64,000 bases of DNA. Origin: Planctomycetota bacterium. GTDB lineage: Bacteria > Planctomycetota > Phycisphaerae > UBA1845. Where the stretch lies: assembly GCA_016208685.1 (NCBI GenBank), contig JACQXM010000025.1:1-64000 (forward strand). Reading direction: 5' to 3'. Under the pieces are notes generated by a model. That model searched no databases. It was given only the letters and a program-made list of their open reading frames with translations, and was not told where the DNA came from. Positions 15,315 through 23,268 of this stretch are shown here, one piece after another. How positions within the stretch are numbered: position 1 is the stretch's first letter; every line of letters begins with the position of its first letter. A program made the position numbers and the translations under genes.

Positions 15315-17186
15315 ATGCACACGAATAACAGCGCGTGGCGGGACCAGGCGGCCGCGACACCCGTACCCGCCCCGCGCCCCGCGGACCACGTGCCTGCGCC
15401 GGTGGGATCCCCTCTCCGCGCTCGATGCGTGGCGCAGGCATGGCTTCCGGCACTCGCGGGGTCGGCCCAGCGCCCCGGGGGCGGCGTGGCCCGGCGCGAC
15501 GCCGCCGCAGCCAGGCGCAAGGCAGTGCTCAGCGATTGTGTGTTGATCCTGGCCCTGAGCGCTGTTGCCCAGATGATCCACTTCTCCGCCCAGGGCGGAC
15601 GCGCAGTCATCAGCGGGGACTCCGTGCAATACGTTACCGACGCCGAAGCGCTCCTATACGGACGCGATCGACCACACTTCGAGATCCGCAAACCCGGCTA
15701 TGCGCTCTTCCTGGCGGCCGTCGGGTGGCTTCTCGGAAACATGGGCTGGGCGGCGATTGCCGCTAACCATGCCCTGCTCGCCGCCCTCCCACTGGCCGCC
15801 TACGCGCTGGGATGCCGGCTTCGCTCGCGCGGCGTCGGATGGGTCGCGGCGTTTCTGACCATTGCGCGACTTCAACAACTCGTGTGGGGTGACCGGATGA
15901 TGTCCGAAGCCCTATTCTCATTCCTTTTGTCGTTCGGGTTGCTGGCCCTGATTGCCGGCGGCGGGCGCGGGGGGAGCACGTCCTTGCTGGCGACGTCGGG
16001 ATGTCTCCTCGGCCTGGCGTGGCTCACGCGCGGTACGGCCACGGCAGTGATCGCGGCGGGAGTTGTGTGGCTGCTGATTCCCGCCAGTGTGCGTAGCGAC
16101 AAGAACGCCGGGGCCGCAGGGTACGCAGGTGACTGCGTGCGATTCCGCACCGCCGCGCACAGATTATCCCGCTCCCTTACGGTCGCGGCTCTGTTCCGGC
16201 AGCGCGGGCTCGCGGCGGCCGGGGTCTTCCTGGCGCCTGTCGTCTGCATCGCTCTCTTCGAGTGTGGGCTCAACGCCGCGTACTCCGGCCGCTTTCGCAC
16301 GTGCACCGGGACCGCCGGGGCGATGCTCATGCAGCGGGTACGGTTCTTTCAGGGCACCCCGCTGCCGGAGGGAACCGAAACGGCGCAGGCACTGGCCCTG
16401 TTGCCCGAGCGTGCCGCCGACAATGCCTACGTTGCCCACGAACTGGATGTGTGGATCGCGCGTGATCGCGCCCTGCGCGATGGCGGCATGGACGAGTGGG
16501 CGTTCGACGACCTGATGGCGCGCGTCGCGGGGCGGGCGGTCATCCAGCGTCCGAATGCCTACCTGGCAAGCACCGCCGTGATGGCCTGGCAGCATCTCAC
16601 CCGCAACCCAAACGCCGCACGATGTTCGCCCGTCACACCGGATCGCCGTGCCGGTCTGATTATGCACCCCGCAGCGCCGAACGAGGAGGAAGCGGTCCGG
16701 CGCTGGTATGCGTACTGGGCACTTCCTCACTTGCCCCGTGAGGAGTCGATCGCCTTCGTGGAACGGGTGCAGGCCGCCGCCGCGAAGCGCGCGCCGTTCG
16801 GGCGCGGCAAACCATGGTCCGACGCGCGGTATCTTCTGAGCAAGCCAGCGGTGGCCACGTCGCTGAGGGTCGGGCAGTGGCTGGGATCGTTGTGGCCGGG
16901 GTTCGCCCTGCTGGGTTGTTTCTGGCTGGGGCTTAATCGACGAACATGTGGCCTGTTGGCGGCGGCCTACGTCCTGGAGGCCCTCCTGGTGGGGGCGCTG
17001 GCGACCACCACGAACCGCTTCCAGGAGGTATGGGTGGCCACAGACACCGCGCTGGCGGCGTCGTTGGTGTTCGTCGTGGTGGCGGCCGCCGTGCGTAAGA
17101 GCCGGCAGGTGGTCGCGGTACGATTTGGCGGCCTGTCGCGCGGCAACCGCGTGCCGATCTCCGCGCCGGTACAAGGAGCGTTGTAG
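15315..17186 (+). CDS. GT-C type membrane glycosyltransferase (ArnT/PMT-like)
   Basis: 623 residues. After a Pro/Ala-rich, probably cytoplasmic, N-terminus of about 75 residues come about ten membrane segments. The first outer loop has 'GGRAVISGDSVQYVTDAEALLYGR', with the conserved acidic residue of the family 39/ArnT group, and then 'RKPGYALFLAAVGWLLG'. These enzymes transfer a sugar from a polyprenyl-phosphate donor at the outer face. A loop at about residues 285-292 (SRSLTVAAL) is encoded by a dispersed genomic repeat. The gene ends two bases before the start of an N-acetyltransferase gene, suggesting joint work on surface glycans. The true start might be later, since the first 75 residues are compositionally odd. 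Confidence 0.72.
   Translation: MHTNNSAWRDQAAATPVPAPRPADHVPAPVGSPLRARCVAQAWLPALAGSAQRPGGGVARRDAAAARRKAVLSDCVLILALSAVAQMIHFSAQGGRAVISGDSVQYVTDAEALLYGRDRPHFEIRKPGYALFLAAVGWLLGNMGWAAIAANHALLAALPLAAYALGCRLRSRGVGWVAAFLTIARLQQLVWGDRMMSEALFSFLLSFGLLALIAGGGRGGSTSLLATSGCLLGLAWLTRGTATAVIAAGVVWLLIPASVRSDKNAGAAGYAGDCVRFRTAAHRLSRSLTVAALFRQRGLAAAGVFLAPVVCIALFECGLNAAYSGRFRTCTGTAGAMLMQRVRFFQGTPLPEGTETAQALALLPERAADNAYVAHELDVWIARDRALRDGGMDEWAFDDLMARVAGRAVIQRPNAYLASTAVMAWQHLTRNPNAARCSPVTPDRRAGLIMHPAAPNEEEAVRRWYAYWALPHLPREESIAFVERVQAAAAKRAPFGRGKPWSDARYLLSKPAVATSLRVGQWLGSLWPGFALLGCFWLGLNRRTCGLLAAAYVLEALLVGALATTTNRFQEVWVATDTALAASLVFVVVAAAVRKSRQVVAVRFGGLSRGNRVPISAPVQGAL
16168..16193 (+). repeat. Dispersed 26-bp repeat (GCTCCCTYACGGTCGCGG family), inside a gene
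   Basis: This copy reads CCCGCTCCCTTACGGTCGCGG... and is in frame inside the glycosyltransferase gene. Other copies are at 17797-17822 (opposite strand), 43791-43812 and, more degenerate, 38490-38506 (opposite strand). Confidence 0.7.
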
Positions 17187-17188
17187 CG

Positions 17189-17812
17189 ATGGCGTGCGTC
17201 CCACCCGAAGGTGTGTTCGTGCATCCGGCGGCGATCTGCGAATCCTCGGTCGTCGGTGCAGGCACGAAGGTGTGGGCCTTCGCGCACGTTCTGGAAGGCG
17301 CCGAAATCGGACGGGACTGCAACATCGGCGACCATACCTTTATCGAGGGCGGCGCCAGGATCGGCGACCGGGTGACCATCAAGAACCAGGCGCTCATCTG
17401 GGAGGGCGTGACCATCGAGGATGACGCATTCGTCGGACCGGGCGTTATCTTCACCAACGACCGCTTCCCCCGCAGCCCGCGCACGCCCAGCGCACGCGAG
17501 CGATACCAGAACAAGTCGACGTGGCTCGAGCCCACGATCGTGCGCCGCGGAGCTTCGATCGGGGCGGGGGTCATTGTCATCTGCGGGGTGACCATCGGCC
17601 GATGGGCGGTGGTCGGCGCGGGCGCGGTCGTGACCCGAAGCGTCGCGGACCATCGGCTGGCCATCGGACGACCCGCGCGCTCCACCGGCTGGGCGTGCGT
17701 CTGTGGGCGCGCCCTGAGCGAAGGGCTTGTTTGCCCGGCCTGTGGCCGGCGGTTCGTGCTGCACGGTGAACAACTGACCATCGCCACCGCGGCAACGGAG
17801 CCGCGACCGTGA
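17189..17812 (+). CDS. Left-handed beta-helix sugar N-acetyltransferase (WbpD/WlbB-like)
   Basis: 207 residues. Hexapeptide repeats fill residues 10-165 (VVGAGTKVWAFAHVLEGAEIG, IGDRVTIKNQALIWEGVTIE), with the loop 'VGPGVIFTNDRFPRSPR', typical of acetyltransferases that act on UDP-3-amino-3-deoxy-glucuronate-type sugars, and 'IGAGVIVICGVTIGRWAVVGAGAVVTRSV' near the end. The C-terminus has a Cys-rich ribbon (C-x-C ... C-x2-C). Likely role: modification of a nucleotide sugar used for surface polysaccharide, next to the GT-C gene it follows by two bases. The stop codon lies inside a dispersed repeat (17797-17822). Confidence 0.85.
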   Translation: MACVPPEGVFVHPAAICESSVVGAGTKVWAFAHVLEGAEIGRDCNIGDHTFIEGGARIGDRVTIKNQALIWEGVTIEDDAFVGPGVIFTNDRFPRSPRTPSARERYQNKSTWLEPTIVRRGASIGAGVIVICGVTIGRWAVVGAGAVVTRSVADHRLAIGRPARSTGWACVCGRALSEGLVCPACGRRFVLHGEQLTIATAATEPRP

Positions 17813-17822
17813 GGGAGCGGGC
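17797..17822 (-). repeat. Dispersed 26-bp repeat overlapping the acetyltransferase stop
   Basis: On the minus strand this reads GCCCGCTCCCTCACGGTCGCGG..., matching 16168-16193 with few changes. The repeat itself supplies the TGA stop codon and the last Glu-Pro-Arg-Pro codons of the acetyltransferase. Confidence 0.7.
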
Positions 17823-17895
17823 AAGACACTCCGAGGCGGCACAGGTGCGCGCACGGTGATCGAGAAGCCGGTGGATCGGGCAAGTTGACCGGCTG

Positions 17896-17924
17896 GTGAC
17901 CGGCTGGAAGGCCGGTCCCACGGC
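17896..17924 (-). repeat. Dispersed 29-bp repeat with an internal palindrome, degenerate copy
   Basis: The minus strand matches the 29-bp element at 21872-21900 and 23063-23091 with about two differences. Its core GACCGGC..GCCGGTC is palindromic. It borders the tandem array at 17913-18037. Confidence 0.65.
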
Positions 17925-18037
17925 GCTTCTCAGTCCCACAGCGTCGTTCCGTCCCACAACGCATCTCGGTCCCACAGCGCAGCTTGGTCCCACATCGCAG
18001 CCGATCCCACAGCGCAAGCCGGCCCCGCGGCGTTTCT
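17913..18037. repeat. Degenerate tandem array, 15-19 bp units around GGTCCCACAGCGC
   Basis: About seven units share the core 'GTCCCAC(A/G)(G/A)CGC': 17913, 17931, 17950, 17967, 17986, 18001 and 18019. The unit resembles the outer part of the 29-bp dispersed repeat (GCGCTGTGGGACC on the other strand), so the array looks like local amplification of that element. Together with 17813-18247 it is the gene-free spacer before the tricorn-like gene. Confidence 0.65.
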
Positions 18038-18247
18038 CAGTCGCACGGTTCGCGCCGATTGCCGGACGGTCGGGAACTGTAAATACCCGTCAAATGCCGC
18101 CGCCCGGCCGCGCGGGGACGTTCCCGTCGTTGCTGCACGGGGCGCCGTCGGATAGCTTGCGCCGCGGCCGAACCGTGCGCTGATTCGCAGACGTGCCCGA
18201 GCGGCGGGAACGCAAGCGCGGCGGCCTGCTTCCAGGGGAACGCGATC

Positions 18248-21200
18248 ATGAGCGGAACGTCGGTCGAGACGGCGGTGTCGGGTGCTGCACGCGGGCGGTC
18301 AAGAAGCGATCGGACGGTGGATGCCGCCACCAGCGCTCCCCCGCGTCTGGCGCGGGTCGTGGTGTGGCGCAAGCCGTGCGGCTGGGTGGCGCTCCTGCTC
18401 GCGGGCGCGGGCATTATGGGCACTCCTCGTGTCGCGCGGGCGGAAGTGCTCGGCTACTATCGCTTTCCGACGATCTACGCCGACACCATCGTGTTCTGTG
18501 CCGAGGGAGACTTATGGCAGGTGCCGGCCGCCGGGGGAATCGCCTCGCGCCTGACCACGCACGGCGGCAACGAGGCGTTCGCCAAGTTCAGCCCCGACGG
18601 CAAATGGCTGGCCTATTCCGCGGAGTACCAGGGCAACACCGACGTATACGTGACACCGGCGGCGGGCGGAGAGCCACGGCGGCTGACGTTCCACCCGGCC
18701 GCCGACCAGGTGATGGCCTGGCGCCCGGATAGCAAGTCCGTCGTCTTCCGCTCCAGCCGCGAAACCGTGCATCGGGAAACCTACCTCTACGAGGTTCCCG
18801 TGGAGGGTGGGGCGGACACCAGGATCAACATCGGCATGGGGTCGCTGGCGGCGTTCTCGCCGGACGGCAAGTACATCGCCTACAACCGCTGGTCCACGGA
18901 GTTTCGTACCTGGAAGCGCTATCGCGGCGGAACCGCCCCGGACATCTGGGTCGGCGACCTTAACGCCAACACCTTCAAGAAGATCACCGACTCACCGGGC
19001 ACGGACGATTTCCCCATGTGGCACGACGGGCGGGTGTTCTTCCTTTCGGACCGCGGCGGGCGGGCGAACATCTACTCCTGCAAACCCGACGGGTCGGACG
19101 TGAAACAGTACACGCGGCACGACGACTTTGACGCCCGCTGGCCCGATGTGCACAACGGCCGGGCGGTGTACATGCTGGGCGCGGACCTATGGCTGCTGGA
19201 CATCAAGAGCGGCCAGACCAGGAGGGTCGACATACGGCTGCCCAGCGATCGCATCCGCCACCAGCCGCGCTTCGAAGACGCGGCTAAGACCTTAGACCGC
19301 TACACCCTCAACCGCTTCGGCTCCAAGCTGGCGGTTTCCTCCCGCGGCGAGGTGTGGGTCTGCCCGCCCAAGGAAGGTCGCACGGTACAGGTCACGCAGT
19401 CGCCGGGCGTTCGAGAGCGCGGCCCGGCATTCTCGCCTGATGGCAAACAGCTCGCCGCCATCACCGATGAAACCGGTGAACAGGAGATCGTGCTCCTGGA
19501 TGCCGCGGGAAAGGAGAAGCCGCGCCTCCTGACCAATAAGGCCCAGGGATGGGTGTTCGATCCCGTGTGGTCGCCGGACGGAGTGCGCATCGCCTACTCC
19601 GACCTGACGAACACGCTGTACATCGTGGAGGTTGCTTCCGGCGAGGGCAAGGTCGTCGACAAGAGCGAGGTGTGGGAGATTCGGGAATACGCTTTTTCGC
19701 CCGACGGCAAGTGGCTGGCCTACGTCAAGCCGCGCGAGAACCAGAACGACGAAGTCCGAATCTACAACCTCGCCGACGCCAAGTCCTACGCCGTGTCCAC
19801 GCCGTTCTCCAACGACGGCAGCATAAGCTGGGACCCGGACGGCAAGTACCTGTTCTTCCTCTCCACGCGCAATCTCAATCCCATTGTCACCGAGCGGGAG
19901 TGGAACTTCGCGGTGAACCGCACCACCCGACCCTACGCCCTCATCCTCACCGCCGATGGGCTTTCGCCCTTCCTGCCGGAGGAACTCCTTAAGGCCCGCG
20001 AGAAGGAAGAGAAGAAGGCCAAGAAAGAGAAGGAAAAAGCCAAGAAGGAAGAAGAGAAGGCCAAGAAGGAGGCGGGTGGGGAGAGCTCCCACGCAGGCGG
20101 GGATGGTTCCAAGAAGGAGGAGCCCGAGGCGGACGAGGAGCACAAGGGCAAGGGCGACAAGGGCGATGGGGAAGAGGAGGACGAGGACACTCCGCCCAAG
20201 CTGCCCGAGATGCGCATCGACGTCGAGGGCCTGGAGTCGCGCGTGGTGGAGTTTCCCAACGTACCGCCCGACAACTACGCCGGCCTGCATGCCGTCAAGG
20301 GAAAGGTGTTCTACCTGAGCTTCCCCACTCGCGGCATGATGGACCGTGCCTTCATGACCGAGGACACCAAGGCGCGTAACACGCTGCACGTCTACACCTT
20401 CAAGGACAAGAAAGCGGAGGTGTTCATTCCCGCGCTGCGTGACTACACCGTCAGCGCCAACGGCAAGAAGCTTGCCTATCGCGTTGCTGACGACATCCTC
20501 CTCACCGGAACGGACGCCAAGCCGGGCGAAGGCGGGGGCAAGGAAGGCAAGGAAGACGCGGACAAGGAGAAAGTCTCGCCGGGCAAGCTGCCCCTTCAGG
20601 TCCGCCCCGAGGCGGAGTGGGCGCAGATCTTCATGGAGGCCTGGCGACTGCAACGCGATTTCTACTGGGCCGGGAACCTGGCGAACATCGACTGGAAGGC
20701 CGTCCGCGACCGCTACGCCGCCCTGCTGCCGCGCATCAGCACGCGTAACGAACTTAACGATCTCATCGGGCAGCTCATCGCCGAGCTGGCGACCTCGCAT
20801 ACCTACGTCTTCGGCGGCGACACGGAACAGACCCGGTACGTGGACGTAGGACTGCTGGGGGCGGATCTGGTGCCCGACGCGGCGGTCAACGCCTACCGTT
20901 TCGCTCGTGTATTGCGGCCGGAAGCCTGGGAAACGGAGGTCGCCGCGCCGCTGACCATGACGCACGCCCGGGTCAAGGAGGGGGATTACCTGCTGGCGAT
21001 CAACGGGCGGGAGCTGCGGGCGCAGGACAGCGCCTACGAGCGGCTCGCGGGTCTGGCGGACCAGGAAGTGTTGCTCACGGTGGCGAGTAAGGCTGACCGC
21101 TCCGATGCTCGTGACATCCAGATCAAAACCCTGCGTGGCGAGCAGGAGCTGCGCTACCGCGACTGGTGCCGGCGGAATCGCGAGTACGTGGTGCAGAAAA

Positions 21201-21826
21201 GTGGCGGTCGCATCGGCTACATTCATCTTCCCGACATGGGGGGGCGCGGCCTGGTGCGCTTCATTCAGGGTTACTATCCGCAGGTTGATACCGATGCGCT
21301 GATCCTCGACGACCGCTACAATGGCGGCGGCAACGTGTCGGCCATGATCATGGAGCGGCTGCTACGCAAGGTATGGGCCTTCATGCAGCCGCGGCGGGGC
21401 ATCGCTTCCACCTATCCCGAGCGGACGCATCGCGGGCACAAGGTGGTGCTCATCAACCACTGGTCGGGCTCGGATGGCGACATTTTTCCCGAGAGCTTCA
21501 AGCTCAACGGCCTGGGGCCGGTGATTGGCACGCGAACCTGGGGCGGCGTGGTCGGCATCCGCGCCGACAAGCCCTTCATCGACGGCGGCCTGAGCACCCA
21601 GCCGGAGTTCGCCTGGTGGGAGCCGAAGCGTGGCTGGGACCTGGAGAATCGCGGCGTGGAGCCCGACATCGAGATCGACAACCTGCCGGAAGACGAGATC
21701 GCCGGGCGCGACGCGCAGCTCGATCGGGCGCTCGCCGAATTGGAGAAGATGCTTAAGGAAAAGCCGGTGGTGCGTCCCGCGCCGCCGCCGATTCCCAACA
21801 AGGCCCTGGGAGCGGGTAATAAGTGA
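18248..21826 (+). CDS. Tricorn-like protease (S41 family, with beta-propeller and PDZ-like domains)
   Basis: 1192 residues. An N-terminal export signal (hydrophobic about 48-60, then ARA) precedes WD40/PD40-like beta-propeller blades (AKFSPDGKWLAYSAEYQGN, VWSPDGVRIAYSD). A highly charged Lys/Glu/Asp linker covers about 580-650. The catalytic half has H851 (ATSHTYVFGGD), a PDZ-like segment (about 895-960), and the nucleophile S1075 in SGSDG followed by D1076, matching the Ser-Asp pair of tricorn; 'LDDRYNGGGN' is the S41-type oxyanion region. Tricorn enzymes trim peptides from larger proteases; the signal suggests a periplasmic location here. The stop overlaps the next start (GTGA), coupling it to the parvulin lipoprotein. 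Confidence 0.9.
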   Translation: MSGTSVETAVSGAARGRSRSDRTVDAATSAPPRLARVVVWRKPCGWVALLLAGAGIMGTPRVARAEVLGYYRFPTIYADTIVFCAEGDLWQVPAAGGIASRLTTHGGNEAFAKFSPDGKWLAYSAEYQGNTDVYVTPAAGGEPRRLTFHPAADQVMAWRPDSKSVVFRSSRETVHRETYLYEVPVEGGADTRINIGMGSLAAFSPDGKYIAYNRWSTEFRTWKRYRGGTAPDIWVGDLNANTFKKITDSPGTDDFPMWHDGRVFFLSDRGGRANIYSCKPDGSDVKQYTRHDDFDARWPDVHNGRAVYMLGADLWLLDIKSGQTRRVDIRLPSDRIRHQPRFEDAAKTLDRYTLNRFGSKLAVSSRGEVWVCPPKEGRTVQVTQSPGVRERGPAFSPDGKQLAAITDETGEQEIVLLDAAGKEKPRLLTNKAQGWVFDPVWSPDGVRIAYSDLTNTLYIVEVASGEGKVVDKSEVWEIREYAFSPDGKWLAYVKPRENQNDEVRIYNLADAKSYAVSTPFSNDGSISWDPDGKYLFFLSTRNLNPIVTEREWNFAVNRTTRPYALILTADGLSPFLPEELLKAREKEEKKAKKEKEKAKKEEEKAKKEAGGESSHAGGDGSKKEEPEADEEHKGKGDKGDGEEEDEDTPPKLPEMRIDVEGLESRVVEFPNVPPDNYAGLHAVKGKVFYLSFPTRGMMDRAFMTEDTKARNTLHVYTFKDKKAEVFIPALRDYTVSANGKKLAYRVADDILLTGTDAKPGEGGGKEGKEDADKEKVSPGKLPLQVRPEAEWAQIFMEAWRLQRDFYWAGNLANIDWKAVRDRYAALLPRISTRNELNDLIGQLIAELATSHTYVFGGDTEQTRYVDVGLLGADLVPDAAVNAYRFARVLRPEAWETEVAAPLTMTHARVKEGDYLLAINGRELRAQDSAYERLAGLADQEVLLTVASKADRSDARDIQIKTLRGEQELRYRDWCRRNREYVVQKSGGRIGYIHLPDMGGRGLVRFIQGYYPQVDTDALILDDRYNGGGNVSAMIMERLLRKVWAFMQPRRGIASTYPERTHRGHKVVLINHWSGSDGDIFPESFKLNGLGPVIGTRTWGGVVGIRADKPFIDGGLSTQPEFAWWEPKRGWDLENRGVEPDIEIDNLPEDEIAGRDAQLDRALAELEKMLKEKPVVRPAPPPIPNKALGAGNK

Positions 21827-23004
21827 GCGATGCGTGTGTGGAGGAGCCGACCGGCGCCGGGGAACCGGCCCGCGCTGTGGGACCGGCTTTCCAGCCGGTC
21901 ACCTTCCAGCCGGTCAGGCCCGTCCACCGGTTCATACGCGCGTGGCTGCCCTCCGCCGCACGTTGGGTGCTGGCCGCCGGCCTGCTGCTCGCCGGCTGCG
22001 CGTCAACGCGGGAAACGGGAAGTCCATCCGTCGCCACGGCCTGGAACGATCGACACCGCGCCGGTGCTACACCCCCCGCCGCTCCGAGCACCTCCGCGCC
22101 GACCGGCGCCGCCCAGGCCCCGCCCGACGGCCCGTCGGCTGCCCCCCCTCTTGCCCGCGTGAACGGGCACCCCATTGCCCGCGATGCCTTCGTGAATCTG
22201 CTGCTGCGCTCACATGGACCCATGCTGCTGGAGCAATTCGCGGTGCTGCAACGCGCTGAGGCCCTGGCGGCGGAAAAGGGCTTGGCGGTAACCGGCGCTG
22301 ACGTCGAGGCGGAATTCGAGCTCGCATTGCGGCGGCTGGCCGACCCGCTCGGCGCGCCGCTGCCGCTGGATCGCCCGGCGGCCGAGGCGGTACTGGATCA
22401 GGTCCTGATCGAGCACAACCTGTCGCGCGAGGAGTTCATGCTGGGTATGCGGCGCAATGCCTGCCTGCGGAAGATTGTGGAAACGGATCTGCCGATCACC
22501 GAGGAGATGCTGCGCACGGAGCTCGCCCAGGTGTACGGTCCACGGGTGCAGGTGCGGGTGATCCAGCTCGCCTCGCTGGGTGACGTGGCGCGAGTACAGG
22601 AGCGGCTGACGGCGGGAGCGTCATTCGAGGAGCTGGCGCGTGACTTCAGTGCCCACGCGCCCAGTGCCGCCGCGGGCGGACTGCTTCCGCCCGTTGCCCA
22701 GGAGGACGAGGAGATTCCCGCGGCGCTGCGACAGGCGGCCTTCGCACAGAGCGTCGGGGAGGTTTCGGCCCCGATCCGGGTAGGGCGTTGGCACTGCCTG
22801 TTACGCGTGGAACGCGTGTTGCCGCCGGAAGAGAAGGAGTTGGCGCACGTCCGCGGCGAACTGCTGGAGCGCCTGCGAAACCGCCTGAGCGAACCGGCCA
22901 TGCAGAAGCTCTACCAGCGTCTCTTGGGCGAAGCGCGGATCGAGATCGATGATCCTGGCCTCAGGGCAAGTTACGAACGCCGCGCCGCCGCGCGGGGCAA
23001 GTAG
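21823..23004 (+). CDS. Parvulin-type peptidyl-prolyl isomerase lipoprotein (PpiC/SurA-like)
   Basis: 393 residues, GTG start overlapping the previous stop. A lipobox LLLAGC places the lipidated Cys at 59. A SurA-N-like chaperone helix region follows (about 105-235), then a parvulin domain (about 245-345: 'VRVIQLASLGDVARVQERLTAGASFEELARDFS', 'PSAAAGGLLPPV', 'VGEVSAPIRVGRWHCLLRVERV'). It should assist folding of exported proteins at the membrane surface. The 40-residue stretch before the signal is unusual: residues 17-26 (RAVGPAFQPV) are encoded by a dispersed genomic repeat. A later start is possible, but the four-base overlap and lack of another good start favour this one. Confidence 0.82.
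   Translation: MSDACVEEPTGAGEPARAVGPAFQPVTFQPVRPVHRFIRAWLPSAARWVLAAGLLLAGCASTRETGSPSVATAWNDRHRAGATPPAAPSTSAPTGAAQAPPDGPSAAPPLARVNGHPIARDAFVNLLLRSHGPMLLEQFAVLQRAEALAAEKGLAVTGADVEAEFELALRRLADPLGAPLPLDRPAAEAVLDQVLIEHNLSREEFMLGMRRNACLRKIVETDLPITEEMLRTELAQVYGPRVQVRVIQLASLGDVARVQERLTAGASFEELARDFSAHAPSAAAGGLLPPVAQEDEEIPAALRQAAFAQSVGEVSAPIRVGRWHCLLRVERVLPPEEKELAHVRGELLERLRNRLSEPAMQKLYQRLLGEARIEIDDPGLRASYERRAAARGK
21872..21900 (+). repeat. Dispersed 29-bp repeat read in frame at the start of the parvulin gene
   Basis: Identical over 29 bases to 23063-23091 (begins GCGCTGTGGGACCGGC, ends CCAGCCGGTC). Here it is translated as part of the N-terminal extension. A second half-copy (TTCCAGCCGGTC) follows at 21904-21915. 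Confidence 0.8.
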
Positions 23005-23062
23005 CGGCGTTGCAGGTACTGAGAATCCGCCCCCGACGCGACATCCGACGGCGGCAGAGCCT

Positions 23063-23091
23063 GCGCTGTGGGACCGGCTTTCCAGCCGGTC
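23063..23091 (+). repeat. Dispersed 29-bp repeat, intergenic copy
   Basis: A perfect copy of 21872-21900, here in the 264-bp spacer between the parvulin gene and the dihaem oxidoreductase gene. The GACCGGC/GCCGGTC core can form a hairpin. Confidence 0.8.
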
Positions 23092-23268
23092 TCTGCTGGA
23101 CCGGCCGCCCGTTGCGCGCGGCTCTGAACCAGAACGGCGTCTCCGGCCCCCCTCCCTCGCACTGCTTCGCCCCGCGGGCCGTTTGCCGATATGATTAAGT
23201 CGCGATACGACATCGCCGGTCTGGCGGCCCGGTGGATGTCGGACCTTTCGCGATGAGGAACGCGCCAT

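Noticed and set aside
19292-21226. Long minus-strand ORF (644 codons) opposite the tricorn-like gene
   Set aside because: It is a high-GC shadow of the plus-strand gene, whose catalytic and propeller motifs are clear; the minus translation has no motif and odd composition.
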